DNA of 64,000 nucleotides from contig NC_133473.1 of NCBI RefSeq assembly GCF_025370935.1, forward strand, positions 1,597,651 to 1,661,650, in the 5' to 3' direction. Below the pieces are notes generated by a model that searched no databases, was not told the origin of the DNA, and saw only the letters and a list, made by a program, of their open reading frames with translations. Each line of letters begins with the position of its first letter. The stretch's first letter is position 1. The DNA is from Choristoneura fumiferana. Taxonomy: Eukaryota; Arthropoda; Insecta; Lepidoptera; Tortricidae. The position numbers were made by a program, and so were the translations under genes. Shown here in pieces: positions 20,577-32,870 of the stretch.

Positions 20577-20589
20577 GTTCCTGGAATAA

Positions 20590-20912
20590 CATTTTACATA
20601 AGTTATAAGTACTTATAAGGCCCTGTCCCACCTATCCCTACCAGGCTATCTCCACTGGTAGGGATATATGGTTTATTTTTTCACCTGTCCCCGCTGGTAG
20701 AGATAGGTGGAACCTATTTAGACGCTCCTTATTTTAGTGGGGATACGTGGAAATATTATGACCAGGGAGCGTAACTTTGGTGCGGGCGACGTCATTATGA
20801 AGTGAAGTCACATATAGGATGTTCTTAAAACAAAATAACAACACTGCAATGACTATTTTTTTTTTTTTTTTATTATTGGACTGTATGGCAACCGAGCAAG
20901 TGGGTCACCTGA
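20590..20912. repeat. Transposon-derived stretch between beta-COP exon and block copy 2
   Basis: Contains the CCACTGGTAGGGATA and CCGCTGGTAGAGATAGGTGG words, and an inverted relative of 3560-3620 (CAGGGAGCGTAACTTTGGTGC). A T-run at 20856-20870. Non-coding. Confidence 0.45.
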
Positions 20913-22937
20913 CACAGCATAGTCAGCAGGAGCCTTAAAAAATACTAAAAAGAAGAAAACAAGTCTAGTGAGCTAGAAACTCTGTTAAGTAGCTATCTTA
21001 AATTCAACAGTCGGGACCCATTAGGTACTGAGAATTCATGAGCTGGTCATGATTTGAATGGGTCCCGACTGTTGAACTTTAGTGAGCTACTTAACAGAGT
21101 TCAGGACCACTAGACTTGTTTTCTTCTTTTTAGTATTTTTAAGGCAGTCGGATTTTAGATTTTTTAAATTTAATGTTTTATTTTAATTTAATTTTTTGAT
21201 ATTCCCAAGAAAATGGTAGCTTAAGACAATTATAACCTATGTATATTTAGAATGGGCTTAGCTTTTATTTGACACCCTACTTGATAGGAATGTTTTTTTT
21301 TAAACCTAATTTGGTGTTAAAAATCCGCTATTATGATGTTTCAAGAATTTCAAGTACCCAGTGTCACTCGCGTCATCAATAAAAATCCAATGACATATCA
21401 TTTATCAAAATCGTTTCATCCATTGAGAAGTTACGAGAGGCCATATGAATATGGGCATACATACATACGGGTCAAACACATAACCCTCCTTCTTCGCAGT
21501 CGGGTGAAAATATCAGTAATCAGTAACATAGGTCGGTACAATAGTGGATAGTGGTATTTTTAAATTTTGGTTGCTATGTCTAACCCGCAAATGCAGGTGT
21601 ACAAATATTTATCTAATTAATAAATGATTTTCCTTTCTCATAGTAATGTCAGCAGACTTGAGCGAACTTCAGGGTACGAAAGATTTATGAAGTAATTATC
21701 ATTACCGTCCGGTATACACCAATGTTTGCTTATCAATTTAAAGGTTGTAATTCAAAATAATTTCGCCTGGAACGAAGTTCAGACTGCAGATTCCAATTTA
21801 TAGGGAACTCAATATGAGTATTTACGCTAAAATTACAATAAAATGACGAAACATACAATATTTTTTATGCAAAACATGTATGACATTTACCTGTTTTATG
21901 TCCTAATATACTGGGTTATATGCTTATCCAGTGCTATACAGTAGCACTCACACCACTAGGACTGTATGTTGAAGTTTTTAACACAGGATATGGGAGGAAA
22001 TACAGTAGAAAATTGAAAATTTTTTGGTGACATGGATCCGATACGTGTCCGTCAATGAGTTTTTGACAGCTTGTTTTTTTTTTTGACTAGCCAAGCCACG
22101 AATTGCCATTTAAATTATTGGTAAATACCCGGCTGCAGTCCAGTGAAATATACCTACTAATAAATAATCCATACTACCATACTATTATTATTATCTATTC
22201 TGTGGCGCCAGCCATAAATGCTAGCAGATAATTTAAACATTTTAGGTTTTTATATTAAAATGAATTATTCATTACTAAATAAACTTATAGTCACTAGTGC
22301 TATCTATAGTGAGCAAAAAATTTCTTCGATTTTAGGTTCTCTGGGGATAAAATCCGCCTGTGGAGAGATTTCTCTATTGCAGCCTCTCCCCACAAACTCT
22401 TTACCACATCAATTATAATATAATTGATGTGGTAAAGAGTTTGATAATATTATTATTTATTAGACTGGCCAGCGAAAGCTGTCCACGCATTTTTTACAAA
22501 ACTTTAATCTGGTATCATTTTTGAAACTGTCGAAACTGTAGTTATTGCCCGGTTTTGATAATTTTGATACTTCTGCTATAAGAAAGTTAATTATAGTTTT
22601 TTTGTTGTTTTAGTTTTGTGTTGTGTGTGCAAAACTGGTTTGTAGTTTGACACCTCGTTTTAAACATAAATTTACCACTAAAACGGGGAAAAAAGTTACA
22701 TGGCAACATTATCTCATTAAACTATTCAAGCAACTTGTTAAAACGTTGAATTTGTGCAATTTGGACCCAAAATAAATTGAGGTCGGCTGTCAATTGTCAA
22801 ACGTCAACATTTTGACAGTTTTAATCGCTGTTTTGCTAAAAAAAAACGCAATGCTCTAATTCTAATTAGTACCAAATAAATCGTAAACCTAACCAATGGT
22901 TTATCCGTAAACACACCAACAAATAAAAGTTGTGGCA

Positions 22938-25900
22938 ATGGATATCCTAATAACACTAGCCTACCTGCTCTTCACAATATGCGTCATATACCCACCCACA
23001 GAATTCGTGTCTGCTGGTTTTACAATAGCGCAGCTATTTGATAGCTACTTGGTGTCTGAGAACGTAAATTTCATGGGTTACCACATGAAGAAGATAACAA
23101 TAACTGCGCTAGTTCACTCAGCGCTGCCTCTAGGTTACATTACATGCTTATATTTTGGCGGTGAAGGCGGGTCGTGGATGCTAGCGGCTTTTGCTGCGAC
23201 TTCTATAATACCGCTACTAATGGTGTATAAGATAGTGTGCTGGTGGGAAAAGAAGACAAAGCACCCGGCTGTGAGGGCCCTAGTGCCCTATGAGAGTGAG
23301 GGTAGTGACTGGAGGGTGGTTGCTGCACAACTTAATACGGAATTCAGAGGGTAATGCACATTTAAAACAATTAAAGTCCTACTAATTGACAATAAATATT
23401 ACATCTTCCTATGAGTTAAAAAAATCAATGAAGAACTTGTTCTTCACTCTGACCTTCTTTTATACTAAACTATTTCATGAATCTGTTATAATCTATTACG
23501 AATTAGTGGACCACTGATACACCTTACATTGTAATAAAGTCTATAACTAATATTTCAAAATGTTTAAGTTAATGGGTGTGTTTATTTGTCACTCTTTCAT
23601 GCTTTAACACTTAAATGGATTTAGTATGTACATAGCTGGGTCTCGAAAATGACACAGGTTATTCTTTTGGGATCTTTATATATGCATATAAAATCATGAA
23701 ATCTCAATAGATAAGTCTTGAAACATGGAATTTTGCATGGCTGTTCATATTATAAAGTAAACAAAGACCATGATTTAAATTTTGTAAATTCAATTGTGTA
23801 ACTGAAATTTAAATTCGAGTAGTATTTAATCGCACATCAAATAAAAGTCTCTTTTTTATCCAAAAAAACAACAAATTCACATCAAAATTACTGATTGCAC
23901 AACAAAATACTCCACTCAAAATATTACGTAATAAACTGCAAGTTATATTTGTGGTGTACCGCTATTTATCTTTACTATTTATTTGATGTGCAATTAATAA
24001 TATTCCTTTAAATTCTACTGCCAGACCTAATGGATAATATCCATAGCCTATATTATAGGCTTGTGTTTTGTTATGTTGGTATTTTTTTACAGTGTGGACA
24101 AGGTATCGGTCCCCCTGACAGCTACAAGCAAGCTGATAGCGACCGAGACGTGGCTGATTAAGGTGTCTTCATACAGCCTCAATATTGTCAAGCAGAGTGA
24201 CTGCGCCCTTGTAGCTACTAATGTGAGTGTCAGTGGTGCTATTATGTTTTATACATAAGTTGCCAGTTTGGCTGAAAATGTTACTATACTTGGTTTGGAT
24301 AGGTAACCTTAAAATTGGCAGTGTATCTAATAAGATACATAATTTATGATCATCTTTTTGTATTTTTAAAGTTATTTTTGTTAGTTCTACGAGAATCCAA
24401 CGAGGCTTGGATTGAGTACACTTGTCTCACCTTGCCAAGTTTAGGTTTAACTAAATGTAAACAAACTTCAGCTGCCAAATTTGGCACATTCAAAGATTTT
24501 AAACATTTTACTTATCTATCATTGTAACACAAACTAGACTAGTTTATTTCAATTCAGAAATGTAAATGTTTAGATAGTTTAATGGGGAGATTTAGTTAAA
24601 TACCTATCAAAACCAAGTAGAAATGTATGGAGAAAAAAAAATGAAATGTCTGAAATAATTTGCTGACCGTAGGTTAAGTTGCTAAGTTGGTAACATTGAT
24701 TAATTTAAAGTGTAAGGTTAAGGTATAAAGTATAGGTGCACAACTGCACAGTGCAGTAGTTTGAGGTGTGCTAGTTATAGGCTGTGCTAGTATGGTGTAG
24801 GTACTACTATATACTTCATTTTTTTATTCTGAGTGTGTATTATTCAGATCTATTGTCAAGAAGACATTAATATCTAAGGTGTATTATAATGTTAATGATT
24901 ATATCATGGACAGGGATAATTGGAAATAATTCTGATCCACATTAGCAATCCCTTCAAATAGCGAACCTACTGTGTTAAAAATAAAGTTGTGTTAAATACT
25001 TGTGATGTATATCATTTAATAATATTGTAAATTTGTTTAAAAGAAATATACCTCCTTGAGTTTCTTGCCCGATTCTTCTCAACAGAGGTTTTTCCGAACC
25101 AGTCATAGATTTTTTTTGACATTCATAAGTGCTTGTTATAGCCTAAATTGAATAAAGATATTTTGAGTTTGTCTTTAACTTTGATTCTGGGATGTACTAT
25201 GTACTTGGGTACAATGCATTAGTGTACTGGTATACAATATAGAAGAGTGCAATTTACTAGTGTGCAATTTACAAAAAAACCTGCAATCTGCATACCAAAT
25301 TTTATCCAAAGAGTAACAACCAGACATATATTCACAAACTTTTAAACTTACAATATTATTATGATCTGCCGTAAACTAGCAATAATTGTATTTACAGACT
25401 GACATCCCAGACCTGACAGCCTCCGGGGAAGAAGAGACCCAATTTGTGAACATCCAAGTAATCCCATCCCGTGATGACATCTCACCATTCATGTTCCGAG
25501 TGACTACAGCAGCCCTAAGGGATCTCCAGCCCCGGCTGGCTCAGCCCGTGAGAGTTCCGGCACACATATCGCTGATGCCAACAATGATTGAGCGTTTCGT
25601 GACTGTGTTTAAGCAGCATGTGGAACAGAACCCTGTGTATTATGTCGATGAGGTAAATATTTAACAGCTATAAGTTAAGATCGGTTTTTTGGAATCTTTT
25701 TGTATTTTTTTTGTGCTATACCGCTACACCACGCACGGAATGCCGAGGACCTGGATTCGATTCCCAGTGCTGGTCTTATTTTTCTGTTTTTTTCTGTGCA
25801 TCTATATTTCAGTTTGTATTTTCAATTCAGCTATAAGTTGCTTGAAACTGTTTAGGCCTTGAGTTATATAGTATATATAGGTTTTTAGGCGTAACGCGGA

Positions 25901-28451
25901 TATAACAACAATTTTTCATTTGATATAATGTAATTTATCTTAAAAACCAAAATTATTTCTATTGTTATTAACTCGATTTGATGTACATACTTTGGGTTAG
26001 GTTAAGTTTGGTTTATTTTATAAAAAAGTTCTGTGAAGCTCCTATCCTTTGAAATTATATCAAATGTTGTTATACCGATCATTACACACCCTTTTATTTT
26101 AGGCTTTTGACTAAATCGTCAGCGAATCTTAGATGGTTCATTTTGGGCCTTCTTGAAAATTTTACCAGTACAGGTTTTGAAACAGATTCTCTAGTCTACG
26201 CATCTTCCTGTCTCACTCTTCTTTCCAGGGAGTCAAATTGGAGTGGCCTTGCTATCCAAGTAAATACTGTTTTAGATCTTGCTAAAAGCTTCTGACATTA
26301 TTCACTATTTTAGATTCCTCCAAATATACTTTCAATTCAATTCAATTTTTGGGATAATATGGCCCCATCGATCCATGCGATGATTGTAATATTTAAACTG
26401 ACGAAAGTTTTGGCCTTGCTGCAACATGGGTACTAAAACGCGAGTGTACCGCTTCTTTCAAGGCCGCAAATCAGTCCTAATATTGCTACAAGCGTCTGTG
26501 GGCGGCGTGATGAACCACATGTCCGATTGACGGCATTAATACAAAAAGAGTGGTAGAAAGTCTTGAATGGATAAGCCAGAATGTTGCTTGCTATGCTAAT
26601 AGTGATGTTGAACATGGCGGTTCCTTCAGGAGCCGGAGGTGTGCATCGGGTGCATGCAGGCGCCCGCCGACGTCAAACTATCGCGGCGCTGCCTCCCGCC
26701 GCCGCCCGGCCTGCAGGGCGGCCCGCCCGAGTGCCAGCAGTGCCACTGCAGGTCAGTACCACCCACGATATTCTACCACTCTTTTCCAGCCTCTACTCTA
26801 CCTGCATTCGTCTGCGCTGCTTGCCACGGGTTACAAAAAGACTTGTAAATTGTAAAAAAATGACAAACGATCATTTTACTGTTAGTCGATAAAACGGAGA
26901 TAGTATCGAAGATGGCGATGATATGACTGCTTTATTATCAGCGTAGCACAGAATGCTAATATTAGTTAGGTCTAGGAAACATCGTTTCCATTACCCATAT
27001 ATTAGAAACAACTTAGGATCCAATACAGTGCCTTGGGGAATCCCAAAGGTGTTGTCATTTGTATCGCTTTTATGAATACTTAATTATTTAACACCCAGTA
27101 ATCTATATCTAATAGCTTCGTAACCATATCAATGGAGCTCCCTGTATAGCGGTCACGTCCATTTAAAAAAAAAGCTATAAATAAACTGTATCAAAGGCCT
27201 TTGCAGAGTTCACAAGCACTGAGGCGCTTTATGATTGATGTCGCTGCAACTTGCGATGCGAGATAAATAATATATGGTGATTGCACTTAAAGACTCACGG
27301 CAAAGGGTTGGAAAATCATTTCCCCAAAATCGTTATTTCCTAAAAACGAAAATTATGATTATTATCGCTTTTTGTAGTGGAATCTTTTCCGATCAATGAC
27401 GATGTCCGCTTCAAAGAGTGGTGAAGACGGCTTGGGTCCATGAAAAATGACAGCTTATTTTCGCGCCTGTAAGTCTCTGGGGCTAAGTTTAAGTCTTCTC
27501 TATGCTAGGCTGTGACGACATGGTGTGTATAATGTCAGGGTGCTGTGGTGTTGTTCGTGCATGGCGCGATGGTGGGCGGCGCGCGCGGGCGCGGCGGGGG
27601 GCCCCCGCGGAGTGGCTGGCGGCGCGCTGCAGCTGCCCCGTCTGCCGCGCCAACTGCTGTCTGCTCGACGTGTGCCCCGCCCTCACGAGGTCAGTGTCTA
27701 CTGTCTGCCGTTTACTGAACTGCTGACCCAAATTCAAAATATTTATTGCATGGTCATGAGTCTTGTCTTTACATAGATGTTAAATTGTAAACGCATTCAC
27801 TGCCACCTGGCTTCCACAGGTGCCACCGACGCACATGTGCGTTCAAAATGTATGAATATGACAGCGGCACTGGGCGAAGTTCCGAAAACGCATATGTGCG
27901 TCGGTGGCAGTGAATGCGTTAATCCATATCCATACTAATATAAGAAATGCGAATGTTTGTGTGTTTGTGCGTCGTCCGTTTCGACGTGATTTTTGGCATA
28001 GGGATAGTTTATGGGCCAAAGAGTGACATAAGCTACTTTTTGTCCCGGAAAAATGCAGTTGCCGGAGGAACAGCGCGCGATAACCGAATTCCACGCGGGC
28101 GAAGCCGCGGGCAAAAGCTAGTTAGGTATATATTTAGTTAAAAGTACATCATGTCCTGCCTCTGAGAGACGTGCAATAGTCTATTTCATAAATTATTAAA
28201 TTAATAATAATTCATGCAATAATTTTCCAGAATAAGAAAATACCAAAGTTAATGTCAAATAAGAACATGATATAACAAATAATAAACACCAATCAATGGA
28301 ACGCTCAGGCGGGCAGTTAAGAAAATCGATTATTAAGGAGTAAACTAAAATAAAGCATAAATTCAATTACTCCCAATATTTTGGGACATCGAAAACCTGC
28401 CATTATCTACACTATTTATTTTATTATCCTTACAGAACCCAGTCCAGTTAA
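22938..28451 (+). CDS. TMEM129: TMEM129 E3 ubiquitin-protein ligase, block copy 2 (six exons, frameshift in RING exon)
   Basis: Exons: 22938-23350, 24093-24222, 25398-25652, 26630-26751, 27539-27689, 28436-28451 (TAA). All exon lengths equal those of copy 1 except exon 5, which is one base shorter. Domains and role are as for copy 1. Coding differences are few: two silent changes in exon 2, one in exon 3, and a Gly-to-Val change at residue 39 (YLGSENV becomes YLVSENV) at a position that is Gly in human TMEM129. In exon 5 the G run is 6 long (27596-27601), which again separates the CSCMARWW and CPVCR halves into different frames, in the opposite sense to copy 1. A run of 5 or 8 would restore both. 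It lies about 2.36 kb right of the beta-COP exon, divergently oriented. Confidence 0.93.
25677..25827 (+). mobile_element. SINE-like element in TMEM129 intron 3 (copy 2)
   Basis: Same 151-bp insertion and 12-bp duplications (CAGCTATAAGTT at 25665-25676 and 25828-25839) as in copy 1. Confidence 0.75.
27791..27918. mobile_element. Palindromic MITE in TMEM129 intron 5 (copy 2)
   Basis: Counterpart of 12833-12960, with the same AACGCATTCACTGCCACC inverted termini. Confidence 0.75.
27925..28121 (+). mobile_element. Lep1-like non-autonomous Helitron (copy 2)
   Basis: Counterpart of 12965-13161, ending in the CGCGGGCGAAGCCGCGGG hairpin and GCTAG. Confidence 0.7.
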
Positions 28452-28962
28452 GCCGCGCATAGAAGTGTAGCTGCAGTAGCGGGCCTGTATGAATTAATTT
28501 AATAATTAATAAACTCTGGCCAGCGAAAGCTGTCAACGAGAAACCGCGGCAAACTTTTAAAAATATGAGGCTTCTGTACACTGATTAAACGATGTTGATA
28601 CTTAGATATTATTTAAATTTTCCAGATACTAAATTATACTCTGGACTCTTCAAGCTACATCAAAATTCTTGTAATAATGTGTGAAAGTTGATGATGCACT
28701 TTAGGAGTCCCTTGGTAAATTTTATGACCTTTGTCAGTGCCCATTTACGTACAGTCCAGACGCATCATTTTTTGGACCATTTTCACCAGATTGGTATAAA
28801 ATGTATCTTCCAACATTTTAATTCTAACATAATCTTATAACATTTTGCATTTTGAGGATGGTAGGAGGTTGAGTTAACCAGTTGAACGCCCTGCGCTGCG
28901 CGCCACAGTGGCGCGTATCTAAGTACTCGTGATTAGTCAATTTTTGTTACTAGTTTCGATCA

Positions 28963-29202
28963 AGATTGGTTTTTTGGAATCTTTTTGTATTTTTTATTTC
29001 AATTCCAAGTTTTTACTTTTACGGTCATCCCGTAAAACCTAAATTGAAAATACAAACTGAAATATAGATACCAGTGTGACCATCAGTGGTGTAGCGGTAT
29101 AGCACGCGGTACGGATTACCGGGGACCTGGGTTCGATTCCCAGTGATGGTCTTATTTTTCTGGTTTTTCTGTGTATCTATATTTCAGTTTGTATTTTCAA
29201 TT
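28963..29202 (+). mobile_element. tRNA-derived SINE-like element, copy 2 only
   Basis: 240 bp flanked by a perfect 12-bp target duplication TAGTTTCGATCA (28951-28962, 29203-29214). Copy 1 has one such word and no insert (near 13987-13998). The ends match the intron 3 element (AGATTGGTTTTTTGGAATC... TTTGTATTTTCAATT). Inside, 29043-29070 and 29177-29204 form a 28-bp inverted repeat around a tRNA-like core. Confidence 0.85.
29078..29151 (+). other. tRNA-like core of the SINE-like element
   Basis: 74 nt with a perfect 7-bp acceptor-type stem (GACCATC ... GATGGTC), A-box-like TGGTGTAGCGG, and a perfect T arm (CTGGG TTCGATT CCCAG). The anticodon arm (CGGTA...TACCG) has only a 5-base loop, so it is a tRNA-derived promoter region rather than a functional tRNA gene. 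Confidence 0.65.
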
Positions 29203-31661
29203 TAGTTTCGATCACCCTTTAACATAGAGTACTAGTCCAAAATTACCCAAAAAAGTCGTAGGTCGCGCGACGGGTTAAAAAAATAATGATTTCTTATAGC
29301 AGAAGTATCAAAATTATCTAAGGCGGGCTAGAACGACAATACATATATAAATTTTGACAGTCTCAAAAATGAAAATGATACCAGATTAAAGTTTCATAAA
29401 AAATGCGTGGGCAGCTTTGGCTGGCCAGAGTTTATCTGTAATATTGTCGTGTATGTAACACAATATGCTATACGCTATAGTGTCGTATAATTTTTAAGTA
29501 GTCCGTCTATAAAAATATTGAAATCATCAGAAAGTATTGGAGACTTTTTTTTTCCAAAAAACAAAAAATGATGATGTTATAGCCAGTTAAGGCTGCGTTT
29601 ACCAAAGATGTGCGCGTTGTGAGGAATGTGTTTTTCATGAACCAATAGAAACGCTTCATTTAACTATACTCGCACAGCACATCTCTGGTAGAAACAGCTG
29701 AGCGGAAAGGACAGGCTTTCTGGTGGAAAGAGCGAGGCGAGGTAAATGAACCGTTCCTATTGGTTCAATGAAAAACCGGAGCCTAAATTTCGAGTGACGT
29801 CACGCCGTGCCGTTACGCCGGGCTAAAAAGTGAGACCCACAGATATAGATTACACTAGATTACTCAAATGCATCTACTTCGCGTGTCGGAAACCCGACCA
29901 AACGTCGAGGTTAGCCCCATACAAAGACTGACCGCTAACTGACTAATAATGACTGACTCGAGCCCCACGGCGCGGGCGGGCGGCGTATTTGAATCGATTT
30001 TGCGCGGACATCAGGGAATTCACATAGCTAATTCGCTCTTGAGACGTCACAGTAGATATAAAAAAGTGACGCGGTTGGTTTTCATACAGATTGAGGTGTT
30101 TGCATTATCTAGTGTAATCTATATCTGTGGTGAGACCCTACTCCCGACCTTAGACGCGCTTCATCTTTGTCTTTTTTTATTTATCTAAGGGGCGGCCACA
30201 CCGCTGCTTAAAAAGCGGCGACGGCACGGAATCGCAGTGACGCTTCGTATGCGCACCGTTTTTATCGCATGCCCTCCACACCAACAATAAGTGTACAATA
30301 TTTTCTGCTAATCTAACTAACGGGCTAAATATACTATTTTTTACTCAGGAAACTACCAAATTCGACTACTTTTCAAGTTGTTTAACCACATGCCACATTG
30401 TCTCGCGCTCAGCATCACAATCGTAAATCGGGTAGAGTGTACTGCACATGTATATTTTTTTATTTTGAAATAATATGGTTTTTCTTACTCAGAATCAAGA
30501 GCACAATCAAGTCCGATAGTTTAAAAAAAATGTTCCCATTTTTTCATACATAATTTTATGAGTTAGTTTTGTTACGCTCAGTATATCCTAGTGCTGTAAA
30601 ACAGAGGCGTGAAAATACTCGAGGAAAAGGCGAAAAAAAAGGGGACGGTGGTACAGATAAAAAAGCCAACTCGTTAAAATGAGAAATGAAAATAGAAAAG
30701 TGCCTGTTTATTCTGATAAGAGAATAAGTACATTTATTACAAAACTACGATTTCTTGGAAAATACCTAGTTTTTAATGCGATTGGTCGATTCTACATGTC
30801 TTCGCTCTGATCCGTTTCACTAGAAGCACACTCTTAGGCTACGGGCTTTAGCGGAAAAAAAAAACGGGATGTTTGATGTTAGAGAAAATTTACTATGACT
30901 ATGCAATATCATGTTAAATTAGTGACCGTACATTTGCATGCAGATACCATTTGAAATCTGTCTAAAGAATATAAAAGTATCTACTGTATCAAATTATAAC
31001 AAATTTTACATTATAGGAGTGATCAAAGAGAATTTAGTGAAAATTTTAACGGCCAGTAATTTGTTATTACGTTGATGACTGTGCAATATTTTCTAATTTT
31101 AATAATTGCAAACTTGTGCTGTGAACATAAACATTTTAAACATATATATTTTGGGCGTGGTGCTATACTCATATTAATTGTAAAATAAAGTGAATAAATT
31201 TGTATTGTAATTATTCAATTTATGACAAGGAAGGTCAACTTATTTGATTTTCAGGCCTTTCCTTTGTAATTTGGTGTATCTACATGATGTTGATGTAGGT
31301 AGTTCAGTTGTCTGTAGCAATATGGTACTTTACAACTCCTGAGTTTGTCATATTGGTCCATATTTCAATATCGTTTATCAAGTATAAATCTAAATTGTGG
31401 ACTGTTTTATTGATTTTTCTTAAGGTCTATCAAAATCCAAAGCATAGGTAATCAAATGTAAAAGAATATTTAACGGTTATTTTTAAAAAATCACGTAAAT
31501 AACCTGAAATTCCTTATTTTTACAAATCTTTTGCCAATATCGAGGGATTCCCCGTGCTTCCGAACCGAGTAATAGTGCTAGAATAGGTAATAAATAACAA
31601 ATGAACTTTTAAAATTTCTTTAAATGCTGTATACTCAATTAAAATTCTTATTGGTTTTTAC

Positions 31662-31863
31662 CTGTTGTGTTTTTCTAAATCTTTGTACAATCGAGGAAAC
31701 AACCGCGTACCTAGGTGGAACCTTTTAACAGTCAATTTCACTAGAATAGGACCAGCGAATAGCAGCAGCATGACAGCAAATATAAAAAATTGGCAACACT
31801 TTATCAATAAACAAATACCTACGTAACAGGGGTCACACACATGCGTGCAAGCATTCGTACATT
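31662..31863 (-). CDS. Candidate internal exon of an unrecognised Cys-rich membrane protein (copy 2)
   Basis: Counterpart of 16560-16759: acceptor TTTTGTAG, frame ECTNACTHVCDPCYVG, hydrophobic segment, then RLFPRLYK. A 2-bp insertion near the donor alters the exit phase relative to copy 1, which weakens the case. No family recognised. Confidence 0.3.
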
Positions 31864-32053
31864 CTACAAAAGGATATTATATCGAATGAAAAGAGACGGC
31901 ATGGATTTTATCCTTAAAAAAAATTATTCTAATTCGGTCAGAGCGGTATCCATATCCGACTCACGAAGTTCAAATTCAATGCTTACCATCATATATAAAT
32001 AATAAATAAAATGACGGACATTGACGTGGAATGGTTTTGCAATAGGTACCTAC

Positions 32054-32353
32054 CTCATCCCAGCCTATATACGTCCCACTGCTGGGCACAGGCCTCCACT
32101 CAGAACAAGAGGGCTTGGGCCACAGTTCCCACGCGGGCCCAGTGCGGATTGGGAACTTCGCACGCACGATTGAATCGCTTCGCAGGTTTGTGCAGGTTTC
32201 CTCACGATGTTTTCCTTCACCGCAAAGCTCGTGGTAAATTTCAAATGTAATTCCGCACATGATTTTCAAAAAACTCAGAGGTGCGAGCCGGGGTTCGAAC
32301 CCACGACCCTCTGCTTGAGAGGCGATAGGTCAAACCACTAGGCCACCACGGCT
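32054..32353 (-). mobile_element. tRNA-derived SINE, complete (block copy 2)
   Basis: Minus strand: head with GTGGCCTAGTGGTTTGACC (A box) and GGGTTCGAACCCC (B box), conserved body, and 3' end CGTATATAGGCTGGGATGA. Best-preserved copy of the family in the window. Confidence 0.8.
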
Positions 32354-32726
32354 TCACCTATTGATCAGGTATTCCTGTGAATGTGAATGACCTAGCTTTA
32401 CATTTGTCGGAATCAAATTTACTTTAGATAGCTATTGCTAGCTCGCTGGTCCTATTCTATGATTTCTTTGGCAGATGTATGAAATGTCAACAATGCCACC
32501 CCGAGCGACTGTTTCTTTGACTATGAAATGACATTATGAATTGTAAATGTATATAAGAATGTAGGTAATTAGTTTTATAATATCGAATCGAATGGTTAGA
32601 ATTGTAAATAAATGTGATCTGTAATTTTGTATATAATATTACATCTTTTATTTACGAATCCTGTACAGACAAATCTAAGGCTGCCTCTCCAGATGTGCGC
32701 GGATGCGTTGCTAAGAATGTATTTCG

Positions 32727-32850
32727 TCACTACTTTAAAAAAAAGTCGTATCTCAAAATGGATAACTTTTCTGAGTGCACTTTATGACCATTGGGTCAAG
32801 GTTCAATTTTGTTGACGTATTGATTTGAGATTTTTTCAAAGTAGTGACGA
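32727..32850. mobile_element. Foldback MITE, family C (copy 2)
   Basis: Counterpart of 17568-17700, with CGTCACTACTTT / AAAGTAGTGACG termini. Confidence 0.65.
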
Positions 32851-32870
32851 TTTGTGCCAATAGAAACGCT

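Larger units (their letters stand above)
28510..29434. mobile_element. Non-autonomous DNA transposon, copy 2, carrying a SINE-like insertion
   Basis: Same TAAACTCTGGCCAGC termini as 13550-14216. Longer by the 240-bp insert at 28963-29202 with its target duplication, so the order of events is visible. Confidence 0.65.
20913..32870. repeat. Duplicated block, copy 2 (partner 4329-17716)
   Basis: Collinear with copy 1 at roughly 97 percent identity by eye. Shorter because it lacks copy 1's hAT-like, Helitron, foldback, family B and Harbinger-like insertions. It carries its own SINE-like insertion at 28963-29202. Confidence 0.93.

Noticed and set aside
29078..29151. Functional tRNA gene
   Set aside because: Acceptor stem and T arm are good, but the anticodon arm has a 5-base loop and the segment sits inside a retroposon with target duplications.
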